Positions 1 to 5,552 of a DNA stretch of 25,449 nucleotides are shown piece after piece. The stretch spans positions 1-25,449 of the forward strand of contig CAKMNX010000019.1 of assembly GCA_927910745.1 (NCBI GenBank), given 5' to 3'. The translations under genes and the position numbers were made by a program. The notes under the pieces are model-generated. The model saw nothing but the letters and a program-made list of their open reading frames with translations. It ran no database searches and was not told the origin of the DNA. Each line of letters starts with the position of its first letter. Position 1 is the stretch's first letter. Source of the stretch: an uncultured Candidatus Saccharibacteria bacterium. Its GTDB lineage: Bacteria > Patescibacteriota > Saccharimonadia > Saccharimonadales > Saccharimonadaceae.

Positions 1-214
1 AGATATAGGTAAGATAGAGGATAGTATGGATATAGAGAGAAAGATAAAGAGATATAAAGATAAGTAAATAGATAAATAGAGATATAGAGATAAGTATAGA
101 AATAGATAGAGAAATAGTAGAGAAAGAAAATTATAGAGATAAAGAGAGATGAGTTATAAAGATATACATAGAGAATAGATATAGTATCGAGATATATTGG
201 TAGATAGAAATATG
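1..214. repeat. C-depleted GATA/GAGATA low-complexity tract
   Basis: The + strand has no C at all in positions 1-166 and only two C (167 and 188) before 215. The sequence is an irregular mix of GATA, GAGATA, TATAGA and AAGATA words, not an exact tandem repeat. Stops are frequent on the + strand. On the complement the frames stay open longer only because G is almost absent, and no start codon is available there. I see no gene in 1-284. The tract probably continues to the left of the window. Confidence 0.85.
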
Positions 215-365
215 CTTATTACAGTGTATCTACGGTGAACAGTATAAGAAAAGAGTAAAGCGCTCAGATTCAAATAGACGCACTTTGACTTACCCGATCA
301 AATATGGCACACTTAAAGGTGGTGGGGCGACCAGCGCTCCCAGACTGCATGGAAAGGAGATGACC

Positions 366-692
366 ATGCAAAGAAGGAAAAGCGCATGGGACAGCCGTTC
401 CATGCGTCACGAAGCCAGAAAGGCGCGCAAGGTTGCGCCGTTCTGGCTGGTTGGTGTATTCTCCTGGGCGGGTGTACCGCTCGGGAGTTACCTCCTGCTG
501 TTCCACTTCGGTGGAACAGCATTTGAACATCACGAGCTACCCTGGCTCGTGATGTATATCACGTGGCTTCTCTTCGGAGGGGCTATCGTGGCAGGCCAAC
601 GCCTGCCAAAGGTGTCAGGGCTACTGCTCATTGCCGTAGCCGCTATTGGAGGGATTTTTATCTCCCTCCTCACCTGGGGGTTAGCGCTGTAG
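366..692 (+). CDS. Small three-helix membrane protein, function unknown
   Basis: This encodes a 108-residue protein that I do not recognise. A very basic N-terminus (about residues 1-24, rich in Arg, Lys and His) precedes three hydrophobic segments at about residues 25-46, 58-77 and 84-106. It is therefore probably an inner-membrane protein with a cytoplasmic basic tail. The ATG at 366 is preferred because AAGGAG lies about 7 nt upstream. Another ATG at 360 abuts that site, and the ATG at 285 would add 27 residues without a ribosome site. The gene stands alone, is followed by a strong terminator, and is unrelated to the ATP synthase gene behind it. Confidence 0.7.
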   Translation: MQRRKSAWDSRSMRHEARKARKVAPFWLVGVFSWAGVPLGSYLLLFHFGGTAFEHHELPWLVMYITWLLFGGAIVAGQRLPKVSGLLLIAVAAIGGIFISLLTWGLAL

Positions 693-720
693 CACCTTAG
701 GTCGTCGTCCCTTACCCACC

Positions 721-772
721 AAAGGGCGGGTTGAGCAGCGCCATGTGGCTTGCTGCTCCCCGCCCTTTTCTC
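721..772 (+). terminator. Rho-independent terminator
   Basis: AAAGGGCGGG (721-730) pairs with CCCGCCCTTT (759-768). Inside it GAGCAGC (733-739) pairs with GCTGCTC (752-758). Together they give a 17-bp stem with a 2-nt bulge, followed by TTTTCTCTT. It ends the small membrane protein transcript and insulates atpC from upstream transcription. Confidence 0.9.
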
Positions 773-828
773 TTGCTTGAAGTAAAAATCACCCTGCCTT
801 CTACCTCGCTTTTTCTCTGCTACTCTGC

Positions 829-840
829 TATAGTAAGGCT
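829..840 (+). promoter_or_regulatory. Extended -10 promoter for leaderless atpC
   Basis: TGC-TATAGT is followed by only 6 nt and then the ATG at 841. This places the expected transcription start on the start codon itself. No Shine-Dalgarno sequence is present. Confidence 0.7.
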
Positions 841-1272
841 ATGGATTTAGAACTTGTGACACTGACTGGTAGCAAGCTACACGAGACTGTGTATGAGGTG
901 ATGCTGCCGACGCCGGATGGGCAGATTGCGGTCTTCCCGGGGCACGAACCACTGGTAACCCTGGCAGTGCCAGGCGTTGTGGCGGTGCGTCGCGCCAAGG
1001 ACGACAGTGACGACCATCTGGAGTACTTTGCCATCTCTGGTGGGGTGGTCGAGATTAGCCAAACAAAGGTACGTATCTTGGTGGACGAAGCCGAGCATGG
1101 CGACGATATCATTGAGGCTGAGAGTAAAGCCGCCCTTGAGCGCGCTCTCAAGCAGCGCGACAATGCTAGCACTCAGGTGGAGCTCGAAAAAGCGCACCAG
1201 CTGGTCGACCGCCATGCCGTGCGCCTCAAGGTAGCTGGCCTGCGCCGACGCCACAACAAGCACCGCGTATAA
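841..1272 (+). CDS. atpC: F-type ATP synthase epsilon subunit
   Basis: This is the 143-residue epsilon subunit of the F1 central stalk, which couples rotation to catalysis and can inhibit ATP hydrolysis. The N-terminal beta-sandwich is clear in the conserved stretch around residues 24-36 (T-P-D-G-Q-I-A-V-F-P-G-H), followed by a G-G-V-V-E-I segment near residue 75. The C-terminal part (about 90-143) is helical and rich in Lys, Arg, Glu and Ala, as in the family. Length is normal. It has its own -10 box 6 nt upstream, a terminator before it and no other atp gene beside it. It therefore appears detached from the rest of the ATP synthase operon, where atpC normally follows atpD. Confidence 0.93.
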   Translation: MDLELVTLTGSKLHETVYEVMLPTPDGQIAVFPGHEPLVTLAVPGVVAVRRAKDDSDDHLEYFAISGGVVEISQTKVRILVDEAEHGDDIIEAESKAALERALKQRDNASTQVELEKAHQLVDRHAVRLKVAGLRRRHNKHRV

Positions 1273-1317
1273 AATACATTGATGACGGAGACAAGCGCAG
1301 AGAGGCAGATTATATAA
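1268..1317 (+). promoter_or_regulatory. Possible leaderless 11-codon upstream ORF coupled to the next gene
   Basis: TATAAA at 1268-1273 lies 8 nt before an ATG at 1282. That ATG opens an 11-codon ORF ending TAA at 1315-1317. Its stop overlaps the ATG of the next gene as TAATG. The arrangement fits a leaderless mini-ORF that delivers ribosomes to the downstream start by termination and reinitiation. It could also be chance. Confidence 0.35.
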
Positions 1318-2264
1318 TGACGGAATTTTATCCCCATCCATCATCAGGTGGGACGTATGATTATCGGCGTGATGGCAAAGCTATGGGTGATTGCTATGAG
1401 CAGCCTGTTGTATCCTATCAGCTAGGCAACGAATATGGCCTTGGTAAGCTTGATACACCAGAGTGGCCCCGCAGAGCAGAGTTTATTCAGGAGATTGGTG
1501 AATACTATGTGCCGGCAGCGCAGGACATCATTGGTGCGTGTATGGATGGTCGGCCCGGCAGCACGGCAGAGGCAGTGCCAAATGGCGCAGGCGGTGGCTT
1601 GCTCTACTTGGTGGCGGATCGACTGGTGCGTGGTAATAGCGATGCTATTAATGAAGCGAATGCGCGCGTCCTGGGGCGAATTAGCCGGATACCCGCGACG
1701 GTACACGTCCACCGGGATGACCATGCTCATGGCGAACAAGCTGGCTGCGCAGCGGCCGACAAAGTGGGCGCCATATTCACCATCATTGCTCAGCATGGTG
1801 AGCAGTTGCGTGTCCTAGCCACCGAGCTTGGTCTTGGTAGCGATATTAGTGACGAAACGCACCAGCAGATTATTCGCCATGCAGCAGATGAGTCCAAGCT
1901 TGTTATGGCTAGTGGCAACGATCTTGTGGCAATGGTCGACGCGCAGCTAGCAAAGAGTGCTGAGCCCACTGGTGCCCATACCGATATATTGCGCGGCAAC
2001 CACCATGAGGCAGCAGTGGTGATGAATCAACGCACTAAGACAACGCTCGACCGCCAGGCCTTAGCGCAGGAGTTCGATCAGCGGTACCAAGCCTTCAATA
2101 TCGACACATGGGCCTTTGCGCCCTCAGCCGAGGCGCTCTACCCGGGCGATCTAACTGCCCAGCAGTATGCTACCACTGCTATGCTCTATTACAACCTCGC
2201 TGCTATCATGGCGCTGTGCGGCCCACGCATGACGGTGACGGTGCTTACATTACATAGCTTCTAA
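1317..2264 (+). CDS. Carbonic-anhydrase-like metal protein (cadmium/beta-CA type resemblance)
   Basis: This is an intact 315-residue soluble protein. Near residue 75 it carries C-M-D-G-R, resembling the Cys-x-Asp-x-Arg zinc ligand and dyad of beta-class and cadmium-type carbonic anhydrases. Near residues 129-144 is a His-rich stretch, H-V-H-R-D-D-H-A-H-G, followed by A-G-C-A-A-A-D-K, which could supply the other His and Cys ligands. The C-terminal half has G-N-H-H-E and T-T-L-D-R motifs. If the assignment holds, it would interconvert CO2 and bicarbonate, perhaps to feed carboxylations in a reduced cell. The assignment is from motifs remembered from the families, and the His-Cys spacing is not an exact match. 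It follows atpC by 44 nt on the same strand. Confidence 0.5.
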   Translation: MTEFYPHPSSGGTYDYRRDGKAMGDCYEQPVVSYQLGNEYGLGKLDTPEWPRRAEFIQEIGEYYVPAAQDIIGACMDGRPGSTAEAVPNGAGGGLLYLVADRLVRGNSDAINEANARVLGRISRIPATVHVHRDDHAHGEQAGCAAADKVGAIFTIIAQHGEQLRVLATELGLGSDISDETHQQIIRHAADESKLVMASGNDLVAMVDAQLAKSAEPTGAHTDILRGNHHEAAVVMNQRTKTTLDRQALAQEFDQRYQAFNIDTWAFAPSAEALYPGDLTAQQYATTAMLYYNLAAIMALCGPRMTVTVLTLHSF

Positions 2265-2311
2265 AGGATAGCAAAATCAAATAATAAGTAAATTAAACCA
2301 CCCCTTGGGTT

Positions 2312-2345
2312 AAGAGGTCTATTGTTAGTACCTCTTCTACTTTTC
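2312..2345 (+). terminator. Probable terminator after the CA-like gene
   Basis: AAGAGGT (2312-2318) pairs with ACCTCTT (2330-2336) around an 11-nt loop, followed by CTACTTTT. The rest of 2346-2489 shows no gene or clear signal on either strand. Confidence 0.6.
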
Positions 2346-2489
2346 GTGGCAATAGTTATCACAATAGGTGTTTCTTGTTTCATAGATAAAAGGACATCTC
2401 AAGCATCACTACCCTGCCCATGTCATTAGAAAACCATCGCTCTAGGTGGCTCTCACGACAATACGAGGATCAAGCATAGCAAGAACGAG

Positions 2490-3476
2490 CTACTCAGACA
2501 CAGACATCGCTTCGTGCCACTGGTAGATAACGTGCCGCGCTTCATCCGTGCTGGTGGTGTGCATCAGCTGGTCGCGCAGCTCTTTAGCACCGTCGAAATC
2601 GCGGATGTAGATCTTGTAGAAGCGTTTGAGTGTCTCGTATGGCCGGCCGAGCTGTGGCTGCCAGTGATCGAAGAGGTCGAGGTGGTAGCGAAGGAGGGCG
2701 AAGTTGCGCTGCGCCAGAGAGCCAGCACCCTGCACTGTATCGTCGGCACGCGGTGCAAAGCAAAATGGATCGGCAAACACCCCGCGGCCAATCATCACCC
2801 CATTGACGCCCGGGTGAGCCGCTACCAGCGCCATGCCATGCGCCCGATCGCGAATATCGCCATTGATGGTGAGCAGCGTCTGTGGTGCAATCGCATCGCG
2901 CAGTGCCACGATGTCATCGATCAGCTCATAGTGCGCCGCCACCTTACTCATCTCCTTCTTGGTGCGCAAGTGGATAGTCAGATTGACGATATCTTGCTGG
3001 AGCAGCGTCGTGAGCCACGCTCGCCACTCATCCACAGTGCTGTAGCCAAGGCGAGTCTTGACGCTGACTGGCAGGCCAGCTGTCTTGGCCGCGGCAATAG
3101 CAGCTACGGCAACGTCTGGATTGCGAATCAGCGCCGCTCCCCCACTCTTGATGGCACTCTTGGCGGGGCAGCCCATGTTGATGTCAATCCCTGCAAAGCC
3201 CAGGCGTGCGCAGTGCTGGGCAAATTGCTCCATATCACCTGGCTCGCCACCCCAGATCTGCGCCACTAGGGGGTATTCGTCGTCCGTCTTGACGAGCCGG
3301 CCAGCAATTGCCCTGTCGCCAGCGTGTACCCAGCCCGTCGCATTGGCAAATTCAGTAAAGAACACATCGGGCGCACCAGCCCGCCGCACCACGTGGCGAA
3401 ACACCACATCCGTCACCGCCTCCATTGGTGCCAAAACAAAGAATGGCTGCGGTAAATCATTCCAAAACGATGTCAT
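2490..3476 (-). CDS. dus: tRNA-dihydrouridine synthase
   Basis: This 328-residue FMN enzyme reduces uridine to dihydrouridine in the D-loop of tRNA. The TIM-barrel start shows L-A-P-M-E-A-V-T-D (about residues 15-23). The catalytic Cys is in I-N-M-G-C-P-A-K near residue 104. S-V-K-T-R-L-G (about 137-143), T-I-H-L-R-T (about 167-172) and the late I-N-G-D-I / M-I-G-R-G FMN phosphate motifs follow in order. Length is normal for the family. The start is supported by an extended -10 box (TGT-TATAAT, 3485-3493) 8 nt upstream, so the mRNA should be leaderless or nearly so. It lies just beyond the terminal hairpin of the structured RNA unit on the same strand. Confidence 0.93.
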   Translation of the reverse strand: MTSFWNDLPQPFFVLAPMEAVTDVVFRHVVRRAGAPDVFFTEFANATGWVHAGDRAIAGRLVKTDDEYPLVAQIWGGEPGDMEQFAQHCARLGFAGIDINMGCPAKSAIKSGGAALIRNPDVAVAAIAAAKTAGLPVSVKTRLGYSTVDEWRAWLTTLLQQDIVNLTIHLRTKKEMSKVAAHYELIDDIVALRDAIAPQTLLTINGDIRDRAHGMALVAAHPGVNGVMIGRGVFADPFCFAPRADDTVQGAGSLAQRNFALLRYHLDLFDHWQPQLGRPYETLKRFYKIYIRDFDGAKELRDQLMHTTSTDEARHVIYQWHEAMSVSE

Positions 3477-3484
3477 ATCAGGCT

Positions 3485-3493
3485 ATTATAACA
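3485..3493 (-). promoter_or_regulatory. Extended -10 promoter of dus
   Basis: Read on the minus strand this is TGT-TATAAT, 8 nt before the ATG. There is no room for a ribosome site. Confidence 0.65.
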
Positions 3494-3510
3494 CAATGTA
3501 TTAGGGGAAA

Positions 3511-3566
3511 GCCCCGCACCCACGCTTTATTTTATGCGTAGATGGGTGTCGCAGTGGATGCGGGGC
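3511..3566 (-). terminator. Long terminal hairpin of structured RNA unit B
   Basis: GTGGATGCGGGGC (3554-3566) and GCCCCGCACCCAC (3511-3523), as written on the + strand, form an uninterrupted 13-bp stem. On the minus strand it is followed by TTTCCCC, a weak U-tract. A smaller hairpin can form in the loop. Confidence 0.65.
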
Positions 3567-3650
3567 GATGTGAGCAAAATATGGTCTTATAGACCACCCC
3601 CTTTCTGGGGTCAACTCTCCAAGGCATTTCCTTGGAGGGGGCTCACAGAG

Positions 3651-3751
3651 CTGGGATGGCAGGAGTCGAACCTGCTACGAGAGTTCCCACGTATGCTTGT
3701 CTCCATCGACAAGCAAGCCTCTCGTACACCTCAACCACGCGGGGCATCCCA
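3651..3751 (-). tRNA. tRNA-Ser-like element, divergent or mimic
   Basis: The 3' end has a perfect T-arm, GCAGG-TTCGACT-CCTGC (3675-3659), then CATCCCA and a G discriminator. The CATCCCA pairs over 7 bp with TGGGATG at 3751-3745. A D-loop-like GTGGTTGAGG resembles class II (Ser) tRNAs, and a GGA triplet preceded by U sits in the GCTTGTC/GACAAGC hairpin. It is not canonical. It is 101 nt long, lacks T8 and a good D-stem, and its hairpin loop is 6 nt (or 10 nt with a 5-bp stem) instead of 7. TACGAGAG and CTCTCGTA can also form an 8-bp stem bracketing that hairpin. It could be a divergent tRNA-Ser(GGA) or a tRNA mimic used for 3' processing. No CCA is encoded. Confidence 0.45.
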
Positions 3752-3833
3752 GGTCGGTCTCCATTGACCGACTACTCCTTACAAAAACTCAAGCCGGAGC
3801 AGATCCGGCGAATTATTTGCAAGGGTAGAAATA

Positions 3834-3862
3834 ATTGTAATCTACCTAGCGAGAGTTGTCAA
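3834..3862 (-). promoter_or_regulatory. Sigma70-type promoter of structured RNA unit B
   Basis: On the minus strand TTGACA (3862-3857), a 17-nt spacer and TACAAT (3839-3834) give a near-consensus promoter. The expected start is near 3827. Confidence 0.75.
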
Positions 3863-3904
3863 GTAGTGGGCGCCTGAATTTTACAGCTATACCACGGTTA
3901 TGCA

Positions 3905-3955
3905 CTAAAAAAGGAAGAAGCTCCTGCCTCAACGCATAATGCGGATGCAGGAGCT
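3905..3955 (-). terminator. Rho-independent terminator of structured RNA unit A
   Basis: AGCTCCTGC (minus 3955-3947) pairs with GCAGGAGCT (minus 3927-3919), with a CGCAT/ATGCG hairpin inside the loop. It is followed on the minus strand by CTTCTTCCTTTTTTAG. Confidence 0.85.
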
Positions 3956-4212
3956 AGGGAGACTACAAGCGGTTCTGCTCGTCCTGGCGGGTAGCCAAGG
4001 CGCGAGTGAATCTCGCGAGTCTCTTATTTTAAAGAAGTCTCCGTGGCAAGCGCACGGTGCGCGGTAATAAACGCGCAGCATGAGACTTCTCGATCGTTGC
4101 CTCCAAGTGGCAACGATACCGCCTTGCCCCTCTTTGTTGTCCGACAAAGGCAAACCTGCGGCGGTTGCTATGGCAGTGCTCTACGCGAAAAAAGCGGAGC
4201 ATTTGCCAGTAG

Positions 4213-4285
4213 CGGAGATAGCAGGAATCGAACCTGCACCTTTATGTGAGTTAACACACAAAGGGAAATGGAGCCATTCATCTCC
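4213..4285 (-). ncRNA. tRNA-like element in unit A
   Basis: A perfect T-arm, GCAGG-TTCGATT-CCTGC (4237-4221), is followed by TATCTCC and a G discriminator. TATCTCC pairs over 7 bp (one G-U) with GGAGATG at 4285-4279. Total length is 73 nt, as in a class I tRNA. However, there is no D-arm with a GG loop. The middle is one 10-bp hairpin, CCTTTGTGTG/CACATAAAGG, with a 6-nt TTAACT loop. GGAGATG can alternatively pair with a nearby CATTTCC. This makes it a tRNA mimic rather than a decoding tRNA, possibly a processing or stability element. Confidence 0.55.
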
Positions 4286-4375
4286 AGTAACGGATAGGTG
4301 CACGACCTTATTCTGCCGTGGCTTATACCTACTTTCTCAGCCTCGCACGTGAGGCTGACCGTCATCCTGTTCCTA

Positions 4376-4543
4376 CTACCGACCGTTTGGTCGGCCGCAG
4401 GAACAGACGTAACCTGTGCCATTACATGTGGCACAAGCAGTCTTGAAGGAGAAGGCGGATCCCTTCTCCTTCTGAGTGCCCCTGCAAGAGGGGCAAATTT
4501 TTGTGCCGGTGTAGCCATCACGGGCACAGATCTTGCAGGACAT
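4376..4543 (-). CDS. 55-residue DnaJ-type zinc-finger protein
   Basis: The 55-residue protein has eight cysteines in four pairs: C3-x2-C6, C17-x2-C20, C37-x2-C40 and C47-x-C49. Glycines around them resemble the CxxCxGxG repeats of the DnaJ central domain: CPSC-R-G-T, CATC-N-G-T-G, and Y-T-G-T after the first pair. Spacing between the second and third pairs (16 residues, with a G-x-A-F-x-F-K-T-A-C segment) also resembles DnaJ. There is no J domain and no C-terminal substrate domain, so it is a stand-alone zinc module that might bind unfolded protein or RNA. A very strong ribosome site (GGAGGGGAGGTGA) lies about 8-10 nt upstream of the ATG. The coding sequence itself folds into several perfect hairpins, so translation may depend on RNA structure. 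It is too short for most gene callers. Confidence 0.7.
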   Translation of the reverse strand: MSCKICARDGYTGTKICPSCRGTQKEKGSAFSFKTACATCNGTGYVCSCGRPNGR

Positions 4544-4682
4544 AAGGTATTCACCTCCCCTCCGCCGAAGCCTCGGCAGAAATCATCGGTGAACCCTTTT
4601 TCAAGGACGCTCTCGTGCTGAGCGTCTCGAGTTTTTCTGCATCGGGCAGAAAAACGGGGTCCACTCAGCTGAGCTGTTACTA

Positions 4683-4711
4683 TATATACCAATATACAGC
4701 GATCCTGTCAA
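4683..4711 (-). promoter_or_regulatory. Sigma70-type promoter of structured RNA unit A
   Basis: TTGACA (4711-4706), a 17-nt spacer and TATATA (4688-4683) on the minus strand. The spacer and downstream bases closely resemble those of the promoter at 13639-13667. The expected start is near 4677. Confidence 0.8.
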
Positions 4712-4937
4712 TCAATAGGCGCATGTCTTGCAGAGATTCTCGTTTTGTTCTTATGTTTCGCTTGCATACTACTTGCAGCAGAGAATAAACGACGCGGACT
4801 TATTGTAATCAGATAGTCGTACGCTCTCTATGAGAATCAGATAAAGATAAGAATAGATAATTCTCTCCTGCAGCGCGTTGCAGCACGGGTGTATAGCGAA
4901 CGCACGAACACTTGCGACGCAATGGTCGCGCGAGTAG
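4712..4937. other. Gap without a gene
   Basis: I see no credible coding region. Around 4832-4865 there is a short GATA-rich stretch (GAGAAT...ATTCTC ends) similar in composition to the low-complexity tract at the left edge. No clear terminator for the helicase-nuclease gene is visible. Confidence 0.5.
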
Positions 4938-5552
4938 CTATTCTTGCTCTTCTATACGCCGCAGCAGATCCTCCTCAAAGGCGAGAATGCCTTTGTATGT
5001 TGCGGGGTAGTGGCTAGTGTCAGGCAGCTGGAGCTGAGTAATGCAGCGCCACACGGCGGCAATGAGCTGGGCAAACTCATCCAGCTCGGCCTGAGAAAAG
5101 CTGGTGCTGAGCTGGTGGATATCGCCCGTGTCCTTATCTGGCTCGACGAACTGCAGCGTGGCCCCGGCAAAGTCGTAGCGGGCATAGTCGCGCGAGTGGC
5201 GCACGAGGAGCTCGTAGAACATCAGCTGCTGGCGGTATTTGTGCAGCTTGATCTTCTCGGCATCGGTGCGGCCCTGCCAACTGCGGGCGGGCTTACCTGT
5301 CTTGTAATCTGTAACGGCGATGGTATTGGCGGTGTGGTCAATATCGACAAGGTCGAGTGTGCCAGTAAGGCGAGCATCGCCAAGCACAACTCCTTGGCCG
5401 GCAAAGCTTAGCTCGGTCTTTTGCTCGGGGCGGAAGGTCTGCGCCTTGGCCTGCAAGAAGGTGCTCAGTGAATCGAGCCCCTTGCGGCTAAAGTATGCGA
5501 AGTCCTCTGGCCTTAGTGGCTGGCGATTAAGCTCTTGCTCGAAGTCGCCCAA
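4938..5552 (-). CDS. RecB-like PD-(D/E)xK nuclease domain, C-terminal part of the frameshifted helicase
   Basis: This reading frame continues the helicase encoded upstream on the same strand. It carries the nuclease core: a G-T-L-D-L-V-D-I strand (about residues 63-70) and V-T-D-Y-K-T-G-K (about 79-86) with the D-x-K catalytic pair. The upstream frame supplies the preceding Y-G-N-A-I-H-H nuclease motif. Restoring one base near 5572 (AAGGTG to AAGGGTG on the minus strand) joins the two frames and gives a helicase-nuclease of about 1,140 residues. The apparent TTG start at 5552 is therefore probably not a real start. Such fused enzymes resect or repair double-strand breaks, like AddA or AdnA. 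Confidence 0.75.
   Translation of the reverse strand: MGDFEQELNRQPLRPEDFAYFSRKGLDSLSTFLQAKAQTFRPEQKTELSFAGQGVVLGDARLTGTLDLVDIDHTANTIAVTDYKTGKPARSWQGRTDAEKIKLHKYRQQLMFYELLVRHSRDYARYDFAGATLQFVEPDKDTGDIHQLSTSFSQAELDEFAQLIAAVWRCITQLQLPDTSHYPATYKGILAFEEDLLRRIEEQE

Larger units (their letters stand above)
3511..3827 (-). ncRNA. Structured RNA unit B (promoter, tRNA-like element, hairpin series)
   Basis: This is a predicted transcript of about 315 nt from the promoter at 3834-3862. From 5' to 3' on the minus strand it has a GCCGGA/TCCGGC hairpin, a GTCGGTC/GACCGAC hairpin, the tRNA-like element (3751-3651), an 8-bp hairpin CTCCAAGG/CCTTGGAG (3637-3617), ACCCC/GGGGT (3611-3596), TGGTCT/AGACCA (3596-3582), and the 13-bp terminal hairpin. 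A short ORF of 29 codons (3764 to 3675, AAGGAG 10 nt upstream) overlaps the 5' half of the tRNA-like element and may be chance. No protein family is recognisable. I could not match it to RNase P RNA, tmRNA, SRP RNA or 6S RNA. Confidence 0.55.
3905..4677 (-). ncRNA. Structured RNA unit A, about 770 nt, with embedded mini-gene and tRNA-like element
   Basis: A strong promoter (4683-4711) and terminator (3905-3955) bound one predicted transcript. It is almost an unbroken series of perfect hairpins. Stems by + coordinates: 4631-4640/4646-4655 (10 bp), 4606-4611/4621-4626, 4564-4568/4573-4577, 4477-4482/4490-4495, 4445-4455/4462-4472 (11 bp), 4415-4420/4430-4435, 4367-4374/4399-4406 enclosing 4379-4384/4389-4394, 4337-4344/4351-4358, the tRNA-like element 4213-4285, 4093-4101/4109-4117, 4033-4041/4082-4090, and 4001-4006/4012-4017. 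A 55-codon gene lies in the first half. I could not match the RNA to a known class. Confidence 0.6.

Noticed and set aside
1..214. CRISPR array or coding repeat in the GATA-rich tract
   Set aside because: There are no regularly spaced identical repeats, and all + strand frames are quickly closed by stops.
285..365. Upstream start for the first membrane protein
   Set aside because: Adds 27 poorly conserved-looking residues without a ribosome site, while AAGGAG fits the ATG at 366.
2514..3269. Long open frame on the + strand opposite dus
   Set aside because: Antisense shadow of a clear conserved gene, with no family resemblance or ribosome site.
3651..4285. tmRNA, RNase P RNA or selenocysteine tRNA as explanations of the structured units
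   Set aside because: No tmRNA 5' motif (GGTTTCGAC type) or tag ORF ending in Ala-Ala-stop, no GAGGAAAGTCC-type RNase P motif, and no UCA anticodon. The 8-bp acceptor option at 3651-3752 alone is not enough for tRNA-Sec.
4168..4692. A 174-codon frame on the minus strand across structured RNA unit A
   Set aside because: It overlaps the zinc-finger gene in another frame, runs through the tRNA-like element, has no ribosome site, and its start lies at or before the predicted transcription start.
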